Part shown: one piece after another, positions 35,743 to 45,238 of the stretch | Layout: the number at the start of each line of letters is the position of its first letter | Position numbering within the stretch: position 1 is the first letter of the stretch | From: Klebsiella aerogenes | GTDB taxonomy: Bacteria; Pseudomonadota; Gammaproteobacteria; Enterobacterales; Enterobacteriaceae | Assembly (NCBI GenBank): GCA_029027985.1 | Contig: CP119076.1 | Coordinates: forward strand, 3,656,422 to 3,720,421 | Length of the DNA: 64,000 bases | Direction: 5' to 3' | The notes under the pieces: model-generated | Database searches by the model: none | What the model was told of the DNA's origin: nothing | The model's input: only the letters and a program-made list of their open reading frames with translations | Program-made: the position numbers and the translations under genes

Positions 35743-36524
35743 TTACAGGTAAAGTTATGCAAAAATCGGTTTTAGTTACAGGATGTTCCAGCGGAATTGG
35801 CCTGGAAAGCGCACTCGATTTAAAGCGCCAGGGCTTCCGGGTGCTGGCCGCCTGCCGCAAGCCGGAAGATGTCGCGCGGATGCAGGAACTGGGGTTGACC
35901 GGTATTTTGCTGGATCTCAATGATCCGCAAAGCGTCGAACACGCCGCCGCCGCCGTCATCGCGCTGACCGATAACCGCCTGTATGGCCTGTTCAATAATG
36001 CCGGTTACGGCGTCTACGGCCCGCTGCTCACCATCAGTCGCCAGCAGATGGAACAACAGTTTTCCGCCAACTTTTTTGGCGCGCATCAGCTCACCATGCT
36101 GTTGCTGCCCGCCATGCAGCCGCACGGCGAAGGACGGATTGTGATGACCTCTTCGGTGATGGGCCTGATTTCAAGCCCCGGACGCGGCGCCTATGCCGCC
36201 AGCAAATACGCGTTGGAGGCGTGGTCCGATGCGCTACGCATGGAACTGCGCCATAGCGGCATTAAAGTCAGCCTGATTGAACCAGGGCCGATTCGCACCC
36301 GTTTTACCACTAACGTCAACCAGACCAGCGACAAAGCGGTAGAGAATCCCGGTATTGCCGCCCGCTTTACCCTCGGTCCGGAAGCGGTGGTGGAAAAAGT
36401 GCGCCACGCCTTTGTCAGCGACAGGCCGAAATTACGCTATCCGGTGACCCTGGTCACGCATGTGGTGGCGTGGTTAAAACGCCTGCTGCCGGCCCGCGCC
36501 ATGGACAAAATTATCCAGGGCTGA
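35718..36524 (+). CDS. ybbO: SDR-family oxidoreductase YbbO
   Basis: A 268-residue NADP-dependent short-chain dehydrogenase, reported in E. coli to reduce aldehydes. It has the cofactor motif TGCSSGIG, NNAGYG, and the catalytic Ser-Tyr-Lys set with YAASK (in GAYAASKYALEAW). The C-terminus VTLVTHVVAWLKRLLPARAMDKI is hydrophobic and basic. Two starts are possible: the ATG at 35718, which overlaps tesA and parallels the E. coli annotation, and the ATG at 35757 (MQKSVLVTG), which has AGGTAA upstream and lies outside a hairpin. The second may be the real one. Confidence 0.92.
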   Translation: MTPERRESFTGKVMQKSVLVTGCSSGIGLESALDLKRQGFRVLAACRKPEDVARMQELGLTGILLDLNDPQSVEHAAAAVIALTDNRLYGLFNNAGYGVYGPLLTISRQQMEQQFSANFFGAHQLTMLLLPAMQPHGEGRIVMTSSVMGLISSPGRGAYAASKYALEAWSDALRMELRHSGIKVSLIEPGPIRTRFTTNVNQTSDKAVENPGIAARFTLGPEAVVEKVRHAFVSDRPKLRYPVTLVTHVVAWLKRLLPARAMDKIIQG

Positions 36525-36582
36525 GTTGAAGCGCCAAATGTCGCCCCCATCTAAAACAGAAATCGACTAACGAGAGACGCCC

Positions 36583-37437
36583 ATGTCCGAACAGAATATC
36601 GTCAATATTACCGAAGCTAACCTGCAGCAGACGCTACAGCAATCCATGAACGCGCCGGTGCTGTTTTATTTCTGGTCCGCTCGCAGCCAGCACTGCGAAC
36701 AACTGACACCAGTGCTTGAGCGTCTGGCCGCGCAGTACAACGGCCAGTTTACGCTGGCGAAGGTGGATTGCGATGCTGAGCAAATGCTGGCCTCGCAGTT
36801 TGGTCTGCGCGCCATTCCGACGGTGTATTTGTTCCAGAACGGCCAGCCGGTCGACGGTTTTGAGGGCCCGCAACCGGAAGAGGCGATCCGCGCCCTGCTG
36901 GATAAAGTGCTGCCGCGCGAAGAAGAACTGAAAGCCCAGCAGGCGCTGGCGCTGATGCAGGAAGAAAAATACGCCGACGCGCTGCCGCTGCTAAAAGAGG
37001 CCTGGCAGTTGTCGAATCAGGATAGCCAAATTGGCCTGCTGCTCGCGGAAACGCTGATTGCCCTACAGCGTTCCGATGAAGCCGAAGGCGTGCTGAAAAC
37101 CGTGCCGCTGCAGGATCAGGACACCCGTTATCAAGGCCTGGTGGCGCAGATTGAACTGCTTAAGCAGGCTGCTGATACCCCGGAAATCCAGCAACTTCAG
37201 CAGCAGGTAGAACAGAACCCGGATGACGCGGCACTGGCGGCGCAGCTGGCGTTGCAGCTGCATCAGGTCGGGCGTAACGAAGAAGCGCTGGCGCTGCTGT
37301 TCAGCCATCTGCAGAAAAATCTGGACGCCGGTGATGGCCAGGTGCGCAAGATGCTGCAGGAGATCCTCGCCGCGCTCGGTACCGGCGACGCGCTGGCTGC
37401 CAAATACCGCCGCCAGCTGTATTCACTGCTGTACTAA
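36583..37437 (+). CDS. cnoX: Chaperedoxin CnoX (YbbN)
   Basis: A 284-residue protein with a thioredoxin fold (about 1-110) and a tetratricopeptide-like C-terminal half. The active site is SQHC (35-38) instead of CxxC, so it is not a general disulfide reductase. Cys38 and Cys63 are present as in E. coli, where the protein protects substrates from oxidation and hands them to GroEL and DnaK after hypochlorite stress. It is cytoplasmic and follows ybbO by 58 bases. A BIME lies after its stop. Confidence 0.97.
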   Translation: MSEQNIVNITEANLQQTLQQSMNAPVLFYFWSARSQHCEQLTPVLERLAAQYNGQFTLAKVDCDAEQMLASQFGLRAIPTVYLFQNGQPVDGFEGPQPEEAIRALLDKVLPREEELKAQQALALMQEEKYADALPLLKEAWQLSNQDSQIGLLLAETLIALQRSDEAEGVLKTVPLQDQDTRYQGLVAQIELLKQAADTPEIQQLQQQVEQNPDDAALAAQLALQLHQVGRNEEALALLFSHLQKNLDAGDGQVRKMLQEILAALGTGDALAAKYRRQLYSLLY

Positions 37438-37450
37438 TTCTATGCTCTTA

Positions 37451-37530
37451 CCCGGATAGCGCTGCGCTTATCCGGGCTACAGACCGTGCGAACCAGTAGC
37501 CCGGGTAAGGCGCGTACGCCGCAACCCGGG
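37451..37530. repeat. BIME (head-to-head REP pair)
   Basis: Two REP palindromes (37451-37476 and 37500-37530) with CCCGG/CCGGG arms lie in opposite orientation with GTAGCCCGG ends facing each other, between the convergent cnoX and fetB genes. Confidence 0.85.
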
Positions 37531-37535
37531 AATGC

Positions 37536-38318
37536 TTATGGGCGTTTTTTCAACTGCGTCACCACCAGTTGATGACGGGCGTTAAAGAACTTACGGTAGG
37601 TGAGATAGCCGGCGATAATCGTCGACAGGCTGGCGGTCGACAGCAGCATAAACGTCACCATAATCTGATACTTAATGGCCTTCACCGGGTCAATCCCGGC
37701 AAAAATCAGCCCCGACATCATCCCCGGTAAGCTCACCAGCCCCACCGTTTTTGCCGAATCCACCGTCGGAATCAACGAAGCGCGAATGCTGTCGCGAATC
37801 AGCCGCGCAGAGGCCATCTTCGGCGTGGCCCCCAGGCTCAGCTTCTCCTGAATCTGCTGCTGCTCGCTGCTAAAACGCTGGCCCATATTGTTGTAGCACA
37901 GCCCCACCGCCACCATCGCGTTACCGGCTACCATCCCGGCAATCGGGATCACCTGCATCGGTACGAAAGCGATCGATCCCGAGAACACCAGCACCGCCAG
38001 CGTCAGCCCGGCGCCGGTGGTAATGGCGATAAACGACGAGATAAAAGCCTTGTCGATATATTTACTGCGCTTCTTCGCATTCCACGCTGCGTTAAAGCAG
38101 ATAAACAGCACCATCAATAGCGTCAGTACCGCATGATTGACGTTGAAGATATATTTCAACACATAGCCGACGATGACCAGCTGCACAACCGCCCGGCAAA
38201 TACTCCAGATAATATCTTTTTCCAGCGCAAGCTTTTCCCGATAGCTGACGACGATCGCCACCAGCACCAATACCATCGAGAGCGCCAGCGATTCGTTGGT
38301 AATATTATGCCCGTTCAT
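37536..38318 (-). CDS. fetB: Iron export permease FetB (YbbM)
   Basis: A 260-residue inner-membrane permease of the UPF0014 family with about seven membrane segments. It contains the family segments AGNAMVAVGLCYNNM and GLVSLPGMMSGLIFAGIDPVKAIKYQ. With FetA it exports iron and raises resistance to hydrogen peroxide in E. coli. The start overlaps the end of fetA by 14 bases, so translation is coupled. The length is as in E. coli. Confidence 0.95.
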   Translation of the reverse strand: MNGHNITNESLALSMVLVLVAIVVSYREKLALEKDIIWSICRAVVQLVIVGYVLKYIFNVNHAVLTLLMVLFICFNAAWNAKKRSKYIDKAFISSFIAITTGAGLTLAVLVFSGSIAFVPMQVIPIAGMVAGNAMVAVGLCYNNMGQRFSSEQQQIQEKLSLGATPKMASARLIRDSIRASLIPTVDSAKTVGLVSLPGMMSGLIFAGIDPVKAIKYQIMVTFMLLSTASLSTIIAGYLTYRKFFNARHQLVVTQLKKRP

Positions 38319-38982
38319 TTTTCATCTCCTGCATTTTCCCGCCAGCAGGTTGCAACGTGATCACTTCATCGGCGTGGGCAATTTCGTTCTGATCGTGAGT
38401 CACCCACAGAATGGCAATACCTTGTTCCGTCGCATAGCGATGAATAATCTCGTTAACGTTGCGCTTATTACTTTCATCCAGCGCGCTGGTAATTTCATCA
38501 AGCAGCAGCACCTGCGGCAGAAACTGCAAATTACGAATCAACGATACCCGCTGCTTTTCACCGCCGGAAAGCTCGTTAATGGATTTTTCCAGCGTATTTT
38601 CTGCCAGGCCGAAGCGCTGAAGGTCAGCAGCCAGCGCCTGCGGTTCCGGTTGCTTATTGCGGATCTGCCACGGGAAAATCAGGTTGTCGTAGACCGAATC
38701 GCCGAACAGCGCCGGGGTTTGCGCGCAATAGGAAACCTGCTGACGATAGCTTTCCGGCGAAAGCGTAGCGATATCTTTATCGTTGAAAAAAATCTGTCCG
38801 GAAGTCGGGCTCAGCAACGAAGCGATAATTTTCAGTAAGGTGCTTTTACCGCAACCGGATGGCCCGGTAATCAGCTTAAATTCCCCGGCCCTAATCTGCA
38901 GGTCGATATTATTCAGAATGACCGCATCGTCGGTTTTAAAACCAACCCCCTCGAGGCGTAAAATCGCGTTATTTTCCTTCAT
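38305..38982 (-). CDS. fetA: Iron export ATP-binding protein FetA (YbbL)
   Basis: A 225-residue ABC ATPase. Walker A is GPSGCGKST, the signature is LSGGEKQRVSLIRN and Walker B is LLLDEITSALD. It energises FetB in iron efflux. It is the first gene of the fetAB unit, separated from the divergent qmcA gene by about 200 bp that include an interspersed palindromic repeat. The N-terminus MKENNAILRLEGVGFKT is as expected for the family. Confidence 0.95.
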   Translation of the reverse strand: MKENNAILRLEGVGFKTDDAVILNNIDLQIRAGEFKLITGPSGCGKSTLLKIIASLLSPTSGQIFFNDKDIATLSPESYRQQVSYCAQTPALFGDSVYDNLIFPWQIRNKQPEPQALAADLQRFGLAENTLEKSINELSGGEKQRVSLIRNLQFLPQVLLLDEITSALDESNKRNVNEIIHRYATEQGIAILWVTHDQNEIAHADEVITLQPAGGKMQEMKNERA

Positions 38983-39012
38983 TATATGTCCAGTTTATTT
39001 CCTAAAACGCAG

Positions 39013-39077
39013 GTATACCCTAAATAATTCGAGTTGCAGGAAGCCAACGCGCATGCAACTTGAAGTATGACGGGTAC
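39013..39077. repeat. Interspersed imperfect palindrome
   Basis: A 65-bp element begins GTATACCC and ends GGGTAC. Internal matched stretches include ATTCGAGTTGCA and TGCAACTTGAAGTAT. Sequences like this recur in intergenic regions of Klebsiella, Serratia and Yersinia genomes as I recall them, but this is the only copy I noticed in the window. Confidence 0.65.
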
Positions 39078-39185
39078 AGTTTACTCCAGTTTTCTTTCGC
39101 CTGAACAAGGAGAAAGATATACTCTGTTTAAACATGCGCCATTTCTCTGCGGCGCGCCCTCAGGCAACAAGACAGGAGGTTTTTG

Positions 39186-40103
39186 ATGCTGATTTTTATC
39201 CCCGTTCTTATTTTCGTCGCGTTGGTCATTGTGGGGGCGGCAGTAAAAATCGTGCCGCAGGGATACCAATGGACCGTCGAACGCTTTGGCCGCTACACGC
39301 AAACGCTTCAGCCGGGCTTAAGTTTAGTCGTGCCGTTTATGGACCGAATCGGCCGCAAAGTGAACATGATGGAGCAGGTGCTGGATATCCCTTCGCAGGA
39401 GGTTATTTCCCGCGATAACGCCAACGTCACCATTGACGCCGTCTGCTTCATCCAGGTGATCGATGCGCCAAAAGCGGCCTATGAAGTCAGTAATCTTGAG
39501 TTGGCGATCGTCAACCTGACGATGACCAACATTCGTACCGTGCTCGGTTCGATGGAACTCGACGAAATGCTTTCCCAGCGCGACAGCATCAACACCCGTC
39601 TGCTGCATATCGTCGACGACGCCACCAATCCGTGGGGGGTGAAAATTACCCGCGTCGAGATCCGCGATGTTCGCCCGCCAGCGGAGCTTATCTCCTCGAT
39701 GAACGCCCAGATGAAAGCCGAACGTACCAAACGCGCTTATATCCTTGAGGCTGAAGGGGTTCGTCAGGCGGAAATCCTCAAAGCGGAAGGCGAAAAACAA
39801 TCGCAGATCCTCAAGGCCGAAGGTGAACGCCAGTCTGCGTTCCTGCAGGCGGAGGCCCGCGAACGTTCTGCCGAAGCGGAAGCCCGCGCGACCCAGATGG
39901 TGTCATCGGCAATTGCCTCCGGCGATATTCAGGCGATTAACTACTTTGTGGCGCAGAAATACACCGATGCGCTGCAACAAATTGGCGCCGCCAACAACAG
40001 TAAAGTGGTGATGATGCCGCTGGATGCCAGCAGCCTGATGGGCTCGATTGCCGGGATCAGCGAACTGCTGAAAGAAAGCAGCGCCGAACGGAAAAAATCA
40101 TGA
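39186..40103 (+). CDS. qmcA: SPFH/Band 7 membrane protein QmcA (YbbK)
   Basis: A 305-residue stomatin-like protein. One N-terminal membrane helix (about 1-18) is followed by the SPFH domain ([23 protein letters not shown] onward, starting at residue 22). A long Glu/Ala-rich coiled coil with the repeated units [17 protein letters not shown] follows. It forms oligomers in membrane microdomains and is linked to FtsH regulation in E. coli. The ATG at 39186 follows GGAGG and gives the E. coli length. ybbJ overlaps its end by four bases. Confidence 0.97.
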   Translation: MLIFIPVLIFVALVIVGAAVKIVPQGYQWTVERFGRYTQTLQPGLSLVVPFMDRIGRKVNMMEQVLDIPSQEVISRDNANVTIDAVCFIQVIDAPKAAYEVSNLELAIVNLTMTNIRTVLGSMELDEMLSQRDSINTRLLHIVDDATNPWGVKITRVEIRDVRPPAELISSMNAQMKAERTKRAYILEAEGVRQAEILKAEGEKQSQILKAEGERQSAFLQAEARERSAEAEARATQMVSSAIASGDIQAINYFVAQKYTDALQQIGAANNSKVVMMPLDASSLMGSIAGISELLKESSAERKKS

Positions 40104-40558
40104 TTGCCCTGATCCTCGCCCATCCGCATATTTTTTGGCTTTGCCTCGGTGGCCTTCTGCTGGCGGCGGAGATGCTCGGCAGCAACGGTTATCTACTGTG
40201 GAGCGGCGTGGCCGGCGTGCTCACCGGCCTGCTGACCTGGGTTATTCCGTTCAGTTGGGAGTGGCAGGGGACGCTGTTTGCCGCCCTCACTCTCCTGGCG
40301 GCATGGCTGTGGTCAAAATGGTTACGTAAGCGTATGAAACAGCAGCGCCCCGCCGATGCACAGCTTAATCAACGCGGTCAGCAGCTCGTCGGTCGCCATT
40401 TTACCCTCGACAATGCGCTGGAGAATGGTCGCGGCCACGTACGCGTCGGCGACAGCTCCTGGCCGGTGATCGCCGATGAAGACCTCGCGGCGGGCAGCAA
40501 GGTGGAAGTGATCGCCGTCGAAGGGATCACTTTGCGGGTGAGAGCCGCCGTCCGTTAA
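40100..40558 (+). CDS. ybbJ: NfeD-like membrane protein YbbJ
   Basis: A 152-residue protein with two or three membrane helices in the first 75 residues ([17 protein letters not shown], then LLTWVIPF and [13 protein letters not shown]). An OB-fold domain typical of short NfeD proteins follows ([27 protein letters not shown] within about 95-125). NfeD and SPFH proteins are regularly encoded together. It is translationally coupled to qmcA and ends overlapping the convergent cueR by four bases. Confidence 0.96.
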   Translation: MIALILAHPHIFWLCLGGLLLAAEMLGSNGYLLWSGVAGVLTGLLTWVIPFSWEWQGTLFAALTLLAAWLWSKWLRKRMKQQRPADAQLNQRGQQLVGRHFTLDNALENGRGHVRVGDSSWPVIADEDLAAGSKVEVIAVEGITLRVRAAVR

Positions 40559-40965
40559 GCCTGCGCCTTGCGGTGACAGCAGCCGGAGAGGTTATCGATA
40601 ATCGGGCAATCCGCGCTGTCGTCGCCGGGACAGGCGTCCGCCAATGCCAGGAGATGCGCGCGCATATTTTGCAGCTCGCCAATATGACGCTCAATATCCG
40701 CGACCTTCTCCAGGGTACGCCGTTTCACATCAGCGCTGTGCCGTGACGGGTCGTTGAACAACGCCACCAGCTCGCGGCACTCTTCCAGATTAAACCCCAC
40801 CTGCCGCGCCTGGCGTAGCAGCGTCAGTTCATCCAGATGCTGCTGGCTGTAGCTGCGATAGCCGTTGTCGCTACGCAGCGGCGGCGTAACCAGCCCTTTC
40901 TCTTCGTAAAAACGAATCGCTTTGCTGGTTAAACCGGTTTTTTTCGCGACATCGCTAATATTCAT
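40555..40965 (-). CDS. cueR: Copper-responsive regulator CueR
   Basis: A 136-residue MerR-family activator. The N-terminal winged helix is [23 protein letters not shown], then a long dimer helix. The copper-binding loop has Cys112 and Cys120 ([10 protein letters not shown]) followed by a CCH end (LSGCCHRK). With Cu(I), Ag(I) or Au(I) it twists the long-spacer promoter of copA, found directly upstream and divergent. In K-12 ybaS and ybaT lie between copA and cueR; here the two genes are adjacent. Confidence 0.98.
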   Translation of the reverse strand: MNISDVAKKTGLTSKAIRFYEEKGLVTPPLRSDNGYRSYSQQHLDELTLLRQARQVGFNLEECRELVALFNDPSRHSADVKRRTLEKVADIERHIGELQNMRAHLLALADACPGDDSADCPIIDNLSGCCHRKAQA

Positions 40966-40974
40966 TTTTCCCCC

Positions 40975-41005
40975 TTGACCTTCCCCTTGCTGGAAGGTTT
41001 AACCT
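40975..41005 (+). promoter_or_regulatory. CueR-dependent copA promoter
   Basis: TTGACC (40975-40980) and TAACCT (41000-41005) are separated by 19 bases, the over-long spacer of MerR-type promoters. The dyad CCTTCC...GGAAGG (40979-40997) is the CueR box, nearly identical to the E. coli copA site. Confidence 0.92.
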
Positions 41006-41071
41006 TCTTAATACTCGATGAAAGAGTGTGTTCGGTCAATCATTAACCGGAAAATTATTCAGGAGTTATTT

Positions 41072-43573
41072 ATGTCTAACACTATCGACCTGACGCTCGA
41101 TGGCCTTTCTTGCGGCCACTGCGTTAAACGCGTGAAAGAGAGCCTGGAGCAACGTCCCGACGTTGAACAGGCGGATGTTACCGTTAGCGAAGCTCACGTG
41201 ACGGGCAGCGCTAGCGCGGAAGATCTGATTGCGACCATTAAACAAGCCGGATACGGCGCGGAGCTCAGCCACCCAAAGGCTAAACCGCTGGCAGAATCAT
41301 CAATCCCGTCGGAAGCACTGACAGCGGCCACTCCTGAGCTTCCGGCAGCCCATGACGAGGATGACAGTCAACAGCTGCTGATCAACGGCATGAGCTGCGC
41401 CAGCTGCGTCTCCCGGGTACAAAACGCACTTGCCGCGGTACCGGGAGTCTCGCAGGCGCGGGTCAATCTGGCGGAGCGCACGGCGCTGGTGATGGGCAGC
41501 GCGTCCGCCGCAGAATTAGTGCAGGCGGTGGAGAAAGTCGGCTACGGCGCAGAGGCGATCGAAGACGACTTAGCACGCCGCGAGCGTCAGCAGGAAACCG
41601 CCATCGCCACCATGAAACGTTTTCGCTGGCAGGCGATTGTCGCCCTGCTGGTTGGCGTGCCGGTAATGGTCTGGGGCATGATCGGCGATAACATGATGGT
41701 CAGCGACGACAACCGTTCGCTGTGGCTGGTTATCGGCCTGATTACCCTCGCGGTAATGGTCTTCGCCGGCGGCCACTTCTACCGCAGCGCCTGGAAAAGC
41801 CTGAAAAACGGCACCGCCACCATGGATACGTTGGTGGCGCTGGGCACCGGCGTAGCCTGGATCTACTCCATGAGCGTCAACCTGTGGCCGCAGTGGTTCC
41901 CGATGGAAGCGCGCCACCTTTATTACGAAGCCAGCGCGATGATTATTGGTCTGATTAACCTCGGCCATATGCTGGAAGCCCGCGCGCGCCAGCGTTCCTC
42001 AAAAGCGCTGGAGAAACTGCTCGACCTGACACCGCCTTCGGCGCGCGTCGTTACCGCCGAGGGAGAGCAAGATCTGCCGCTCGCCGACGTCCAGGCCGGA
42101 ATGACCCTGCGCCTGACGACGGGCGATCGCGTCCCGGTTGACGGCGTCATAAGCCAGGGCGAAGCCTGGTTTGATGAAGCGATGTTGACCGGCGAGCCGG
42201 TACCGCAGCAAAAAGGCGATGGCGAAGCTATTCATGCCGGTACCGTAGTGCAGGACGGCAGCGTACTGTTTACCGCCAGCGCCGTCGGCAGCCAGACAAC
42301 ACTGGCGCGCATTATCCGTATGGTGCGTCAGGCGCAAAGCAGCAAACCGGAAATCGGCCAACTGGCGGATAAAATCTCCGCGGTGTTCGTCCCGGCAGTG
42401 GTCGCCATTGCGCTGATCAGCGCCGCAATCTGGTACTTCTTTGGCCCGGCGCCGCAAATCGTCTATACCCTGGTCATCGCCACCACGGTGCTGATTATCG
42501 CCTGTCCATGCGCTTTAGGTCTGGCAACGCCGATGTCGATTATTTCCGGCGTCGGCCGGGCGGCAGAATATGGCGTGCTGGTTCGCGATGCTGATGCGCT
42601 GCAGCGCGCCAGCGAGCTCGACACCCTGGTGTTCGATAAAACCGGCACCCTGACCGAAGGTAAGCCGCAGGTTGTGGCTGTGAAAACCTTCTCGGGATTT
42701 GATGAAACCACCGTCATACGCCTTGCCGCCGCGCTGGAACAAGGATCAAGCCATCCGCTGGCGCGAGCGATCCTCGATAAAGCCGCTGACGGCCCGCTGC
42801 CGGATGTCAGCAGTTTCCGCACGCTGCGCGGTCTCGGGGTGAGCGGCGAAGCGGAAAACCATCGTCTGCTGCTCGGCAACCAGGCGCTGCTCAACGAACA
42901 GCAGATCGCCACTGCCGACATGGAAAGCGAGATGACGGCTCAGGCTTCGCTCGGCGCTACCCCAGTGCTGCTGGCGGTTGATGGCCAGGCGGCGGCGCTG
43001 TTCGCGATTCGCGATCCACTACGTGAAGATAGCGTCGCCGCGCTGGCGCGTCTGCATCGTCAGGGCTACCGGCTGGTGATGCTGACCGGAGATAACCCTA
43101 CCACCGCCAACGCTATCGCCAAAGAAGCGGGCATTGATGAAGTGATTGCCGGCGTACTGCCGGACGGTAAAGCCGAGGCGATTAAACGGTTGCAGAGCCA
43201 GGGGCATAAAGTCGCAATGATCGGCGACGGTATTAACGACGCCCCGGCGCTGGCGCAGGCGGATGTCGGTATCGCTATGGGCGGCGGCAGCGACGTCGCC
43301 ATTGAAACCGCGGCGATTACCCTGATGCGCCATAGCCTGGGCGGCGTAGCCGATGCGCTGGCGATTTCGAAAGCGACGTTACGCAATATGAAACAGAACC
43401 TGCTGGGCGCCTTTGTCTACAACTCGCTGGGCATCCCGATTGCCGCCGGGATCCTCTGGCCGTTGACCGGTACGCTGCTGAACCCGGTCGTCGCCGGGGC
43501 GGCGATGGCGCTGTCGTCAATCACCGTGGTGAGTAACGCTAACCGCCTGCTGCGCTTTAAACCTAAAGAGTAA
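41072..43573 (+). CDS. copA: Copper(I)-exporting P-type ATPase CopA
   Basis: An 833-residue P1B-type ATPase in the inner membrane that pumps Cu(I) to the periplasm. Two heavy-metal domains carry GLSCGHC (Cys14/Cys17) and GMSCASC (about residue 105). The transport motif is [11 protein letters not shown], the phosphorylation site DKTGTLTEG, the SSHPLA signature, and the hinge MLTGDN...[11 protein letters not shown]. The ATG at 41072 after GGAG matches E. coli; a longer frame from 41018 is not used. A conserved -1 frameshift signal after codon 69 should also yield a 70-residue copper chaperone. A terminator follows. Confidence 0.98.
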   Translation: MSNTIDLTLDGLSCGHCVKRVKESLEQRPDVEQADVTVSEAHVTGSASAEDLIATIKQAGYGAELSHPKAKPLAESSIPSEALTAATPELPAAHDEDDSQQLLINGMSCASCVSRVQNALAAVPGVSQARVNLAERTALVMGSASAAELVQAVEKVGYGAEAIEDDLARRERQQETAIATMKRFRWQAIVALLVGVPVMVWGMIGDNMMVSDDNRSLWLVIGLITLAVMVFAGGHFYRSAWKSLKNGTATMDTLVALGTGVAWIYSMSVNLWPQWFPMEARHLYYEASAMIIGLINLGHMLEARARQRSSKALEKLLDLTPPSARVVTAEGEQDLPLADVQAGMTLRLTTGDRVPVDGVISQGEAWFDEAMLTGEPVPQQKGDGEAIHAGTVVQDGSVLFTASAVGSQTTLARIIRMVRQAQSSKPEIGQLADKISAVFVPAVVAIALISAAIWYFFGPAPQIVYTLVIATTVLIIACPCALGLATPMSIISGVGRAAEYGVLVRDADALQRASELDTLVFDKTGTLTEGKPQVVAVKTFSGFDETTVIRLAAALEQGSSHPLARAILDKAADGPLPDVSSFRTLRGLGVSGEAENHRLLLGNQALLNEQQIATADMESEMTAQASLGATPVLLAVDGQAAALFAIRDPLREDSVAALARLHRQGYRLVMLTGDNPTTANAIAKEAGIDEVIAGVLPDGKAEAIKRLQSQGHKVAMIGDGINDAPALAQADVGIAMGGGSDVAIETAAITLMRHSLGGVADALAISKATLRNMKQNLLGAFVYNSLGIPIAAGILWPLTGTLLNPVVAGAAMALSSITVVSNANRLLRFKPKE
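41272..41327 (+). other. Programmed -1 frameshift signal in copA, producing CopA(Z)
   Basis: The slippery heptamer CCCAAAG (41272-41278) spans codons 68-69. In the -1 frame the next codons are GGC and TAA (41281-41283), so slippage yields a 70-residue protein ending PKG that is just the first metal-binding domain. A downstream 6-bp stem, CCGCTG (41285-41290) with CAGCGG (41322-41327), could be part of the stimulatory pseudoknot. The same arrangement is known for E. coli copA. Confidence 0.85.
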
Positions 43574-43587
43574 GCTCAGCCAAACCC

Positions 43588-43618
43588 GGGCGCAGACACT
43601 GTTCTGCGCCCGCTTTTT
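43588..43618 (+). terminator. Rho-independent terminator of copA
   Basis: GGGCGCAG (43588-43595) and CTGCGCCC (43604-43611) form a perfect 8-bp stem, followed by GC and five T residues. Confidence 0.92.
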
Positions 43619-43701
43619 ATCTGAAACAATAAAAGCCCGCCTGAAGAGTGACGCCTGGCGCCATATGCGCTAGCATGGACGCCTCACACTTCGGAGCGCG
43701 T

Positions 43702-44494
43702 ATGGGCTTGTTAAACCGAATAAAAATGCTGTGGCGAACCGCTGTCGGCTCGTCTTATTCCTGGCCTGCAATGGATATCGTTCTGCCCGGCGAACGTTAT
43801 TTACACCTCGTCGGCAGCATTCATATGGGCACCCGCGACATGGCGCCGCCGCCAGCTAAGCTACTGAAAAAAATACGCCAGGCCGATGCCCTGATCGTCG
43901 AGGCCGACATTACCGGCAACGAAACCCCGTTTAGCAACCTCCCCGTTTACCCGCCGCTGGCTGAACGCCTCAGCGAAACGCAACTTGCTGAGCTGCAAGC
44001 GCGCGCCGGCGAACTCGGATTGTCGGTCGCGCTATTTGATAGCCAGCCGCTGTGGCAGGTAGCAATGGTGTTACAGGCCACTCAGGCGCAAAAGCTGGGA
44101 CTCCGTCCGGATTACGGCATTGATTACCAGTTGCTGATGGCCGCCCGCGAAAGCGACATCAAGGTGATGGAGCTGGAAGGGGCTGAGAGCCAAATTGCCC
44201 TGCTGCGCGACCTGCCCGACGGCGGGCAAGCGCTGCTGGAAGATACGCTGACCCACTGGCGCACCAACGCGCGCCTGCTGCAGGTGATGATTGGCTGGTG
44301 GCTGGAGCAACCGCCGTCGCGCGGCGCGGCGACGCTACCGACGACCTTCAGCCAGTCTTTATATGATGTGCTGATGCTTCAGCGCAATGTCGCCTGGCGT
44401 GAGATGCTGCTCGCGCTGCCGCCTGGACGCTACGTGGTCGCCGTTGGCGCACTACATCTGTATGGCGAAGGGAACCTGCCGGATATGTTGACAT

Positions 44495-44496
<2 letters not shown>
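43702..44496 (+). CDS. ybaP: TraB/GumN-family protein YbaP
   Basis: A 264-residue protein of the TraB/PrgY/GumN group, which contains the GSIHMG motif near the N-terminus (LVGSIHMGTRDM), a central YGIDYQLL segment, and VVAVGALHLYGEGNLP at the end. These histidines and glutamates resemble the metal-site motifs of TIKI-type proteases, but activity of YbaP is unproven. The ATG at 43702 is preceded by GGAG and gives the E. coli length; a longer frame from 43648 is not used. Its stop codon overlaps the 3' end of the antisense small RNA ChiX. Confidence 0.9.
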
Positions 44497-45177
<681 letters not shown>

Positions 45178-45186
45178 TCACAGGAT

Positions 45187-45215
45187 CCCGGATAGCGGCT
45201 AAAGCCTCATCCGGG
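45187..45215. repeat. REP-like palindrome
   Basis: CCCGGAT (45187-45193) and ATCCGGG (45209-45215) flank a GCGGCT/AGCC-containing loop between the convergent ybaK and ushA genes, in the usual REP form. Confidence 0.7.
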
Positions 45216-45238
45216 TTACCCGGCCCATCTCCTCACGC

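Noticed and set aside
37451-37530. CRISPR-like repeat
   Set aside because: There are only two units, each a palindrome in opposite orientation with REP consensus ends, so this is a BIME.
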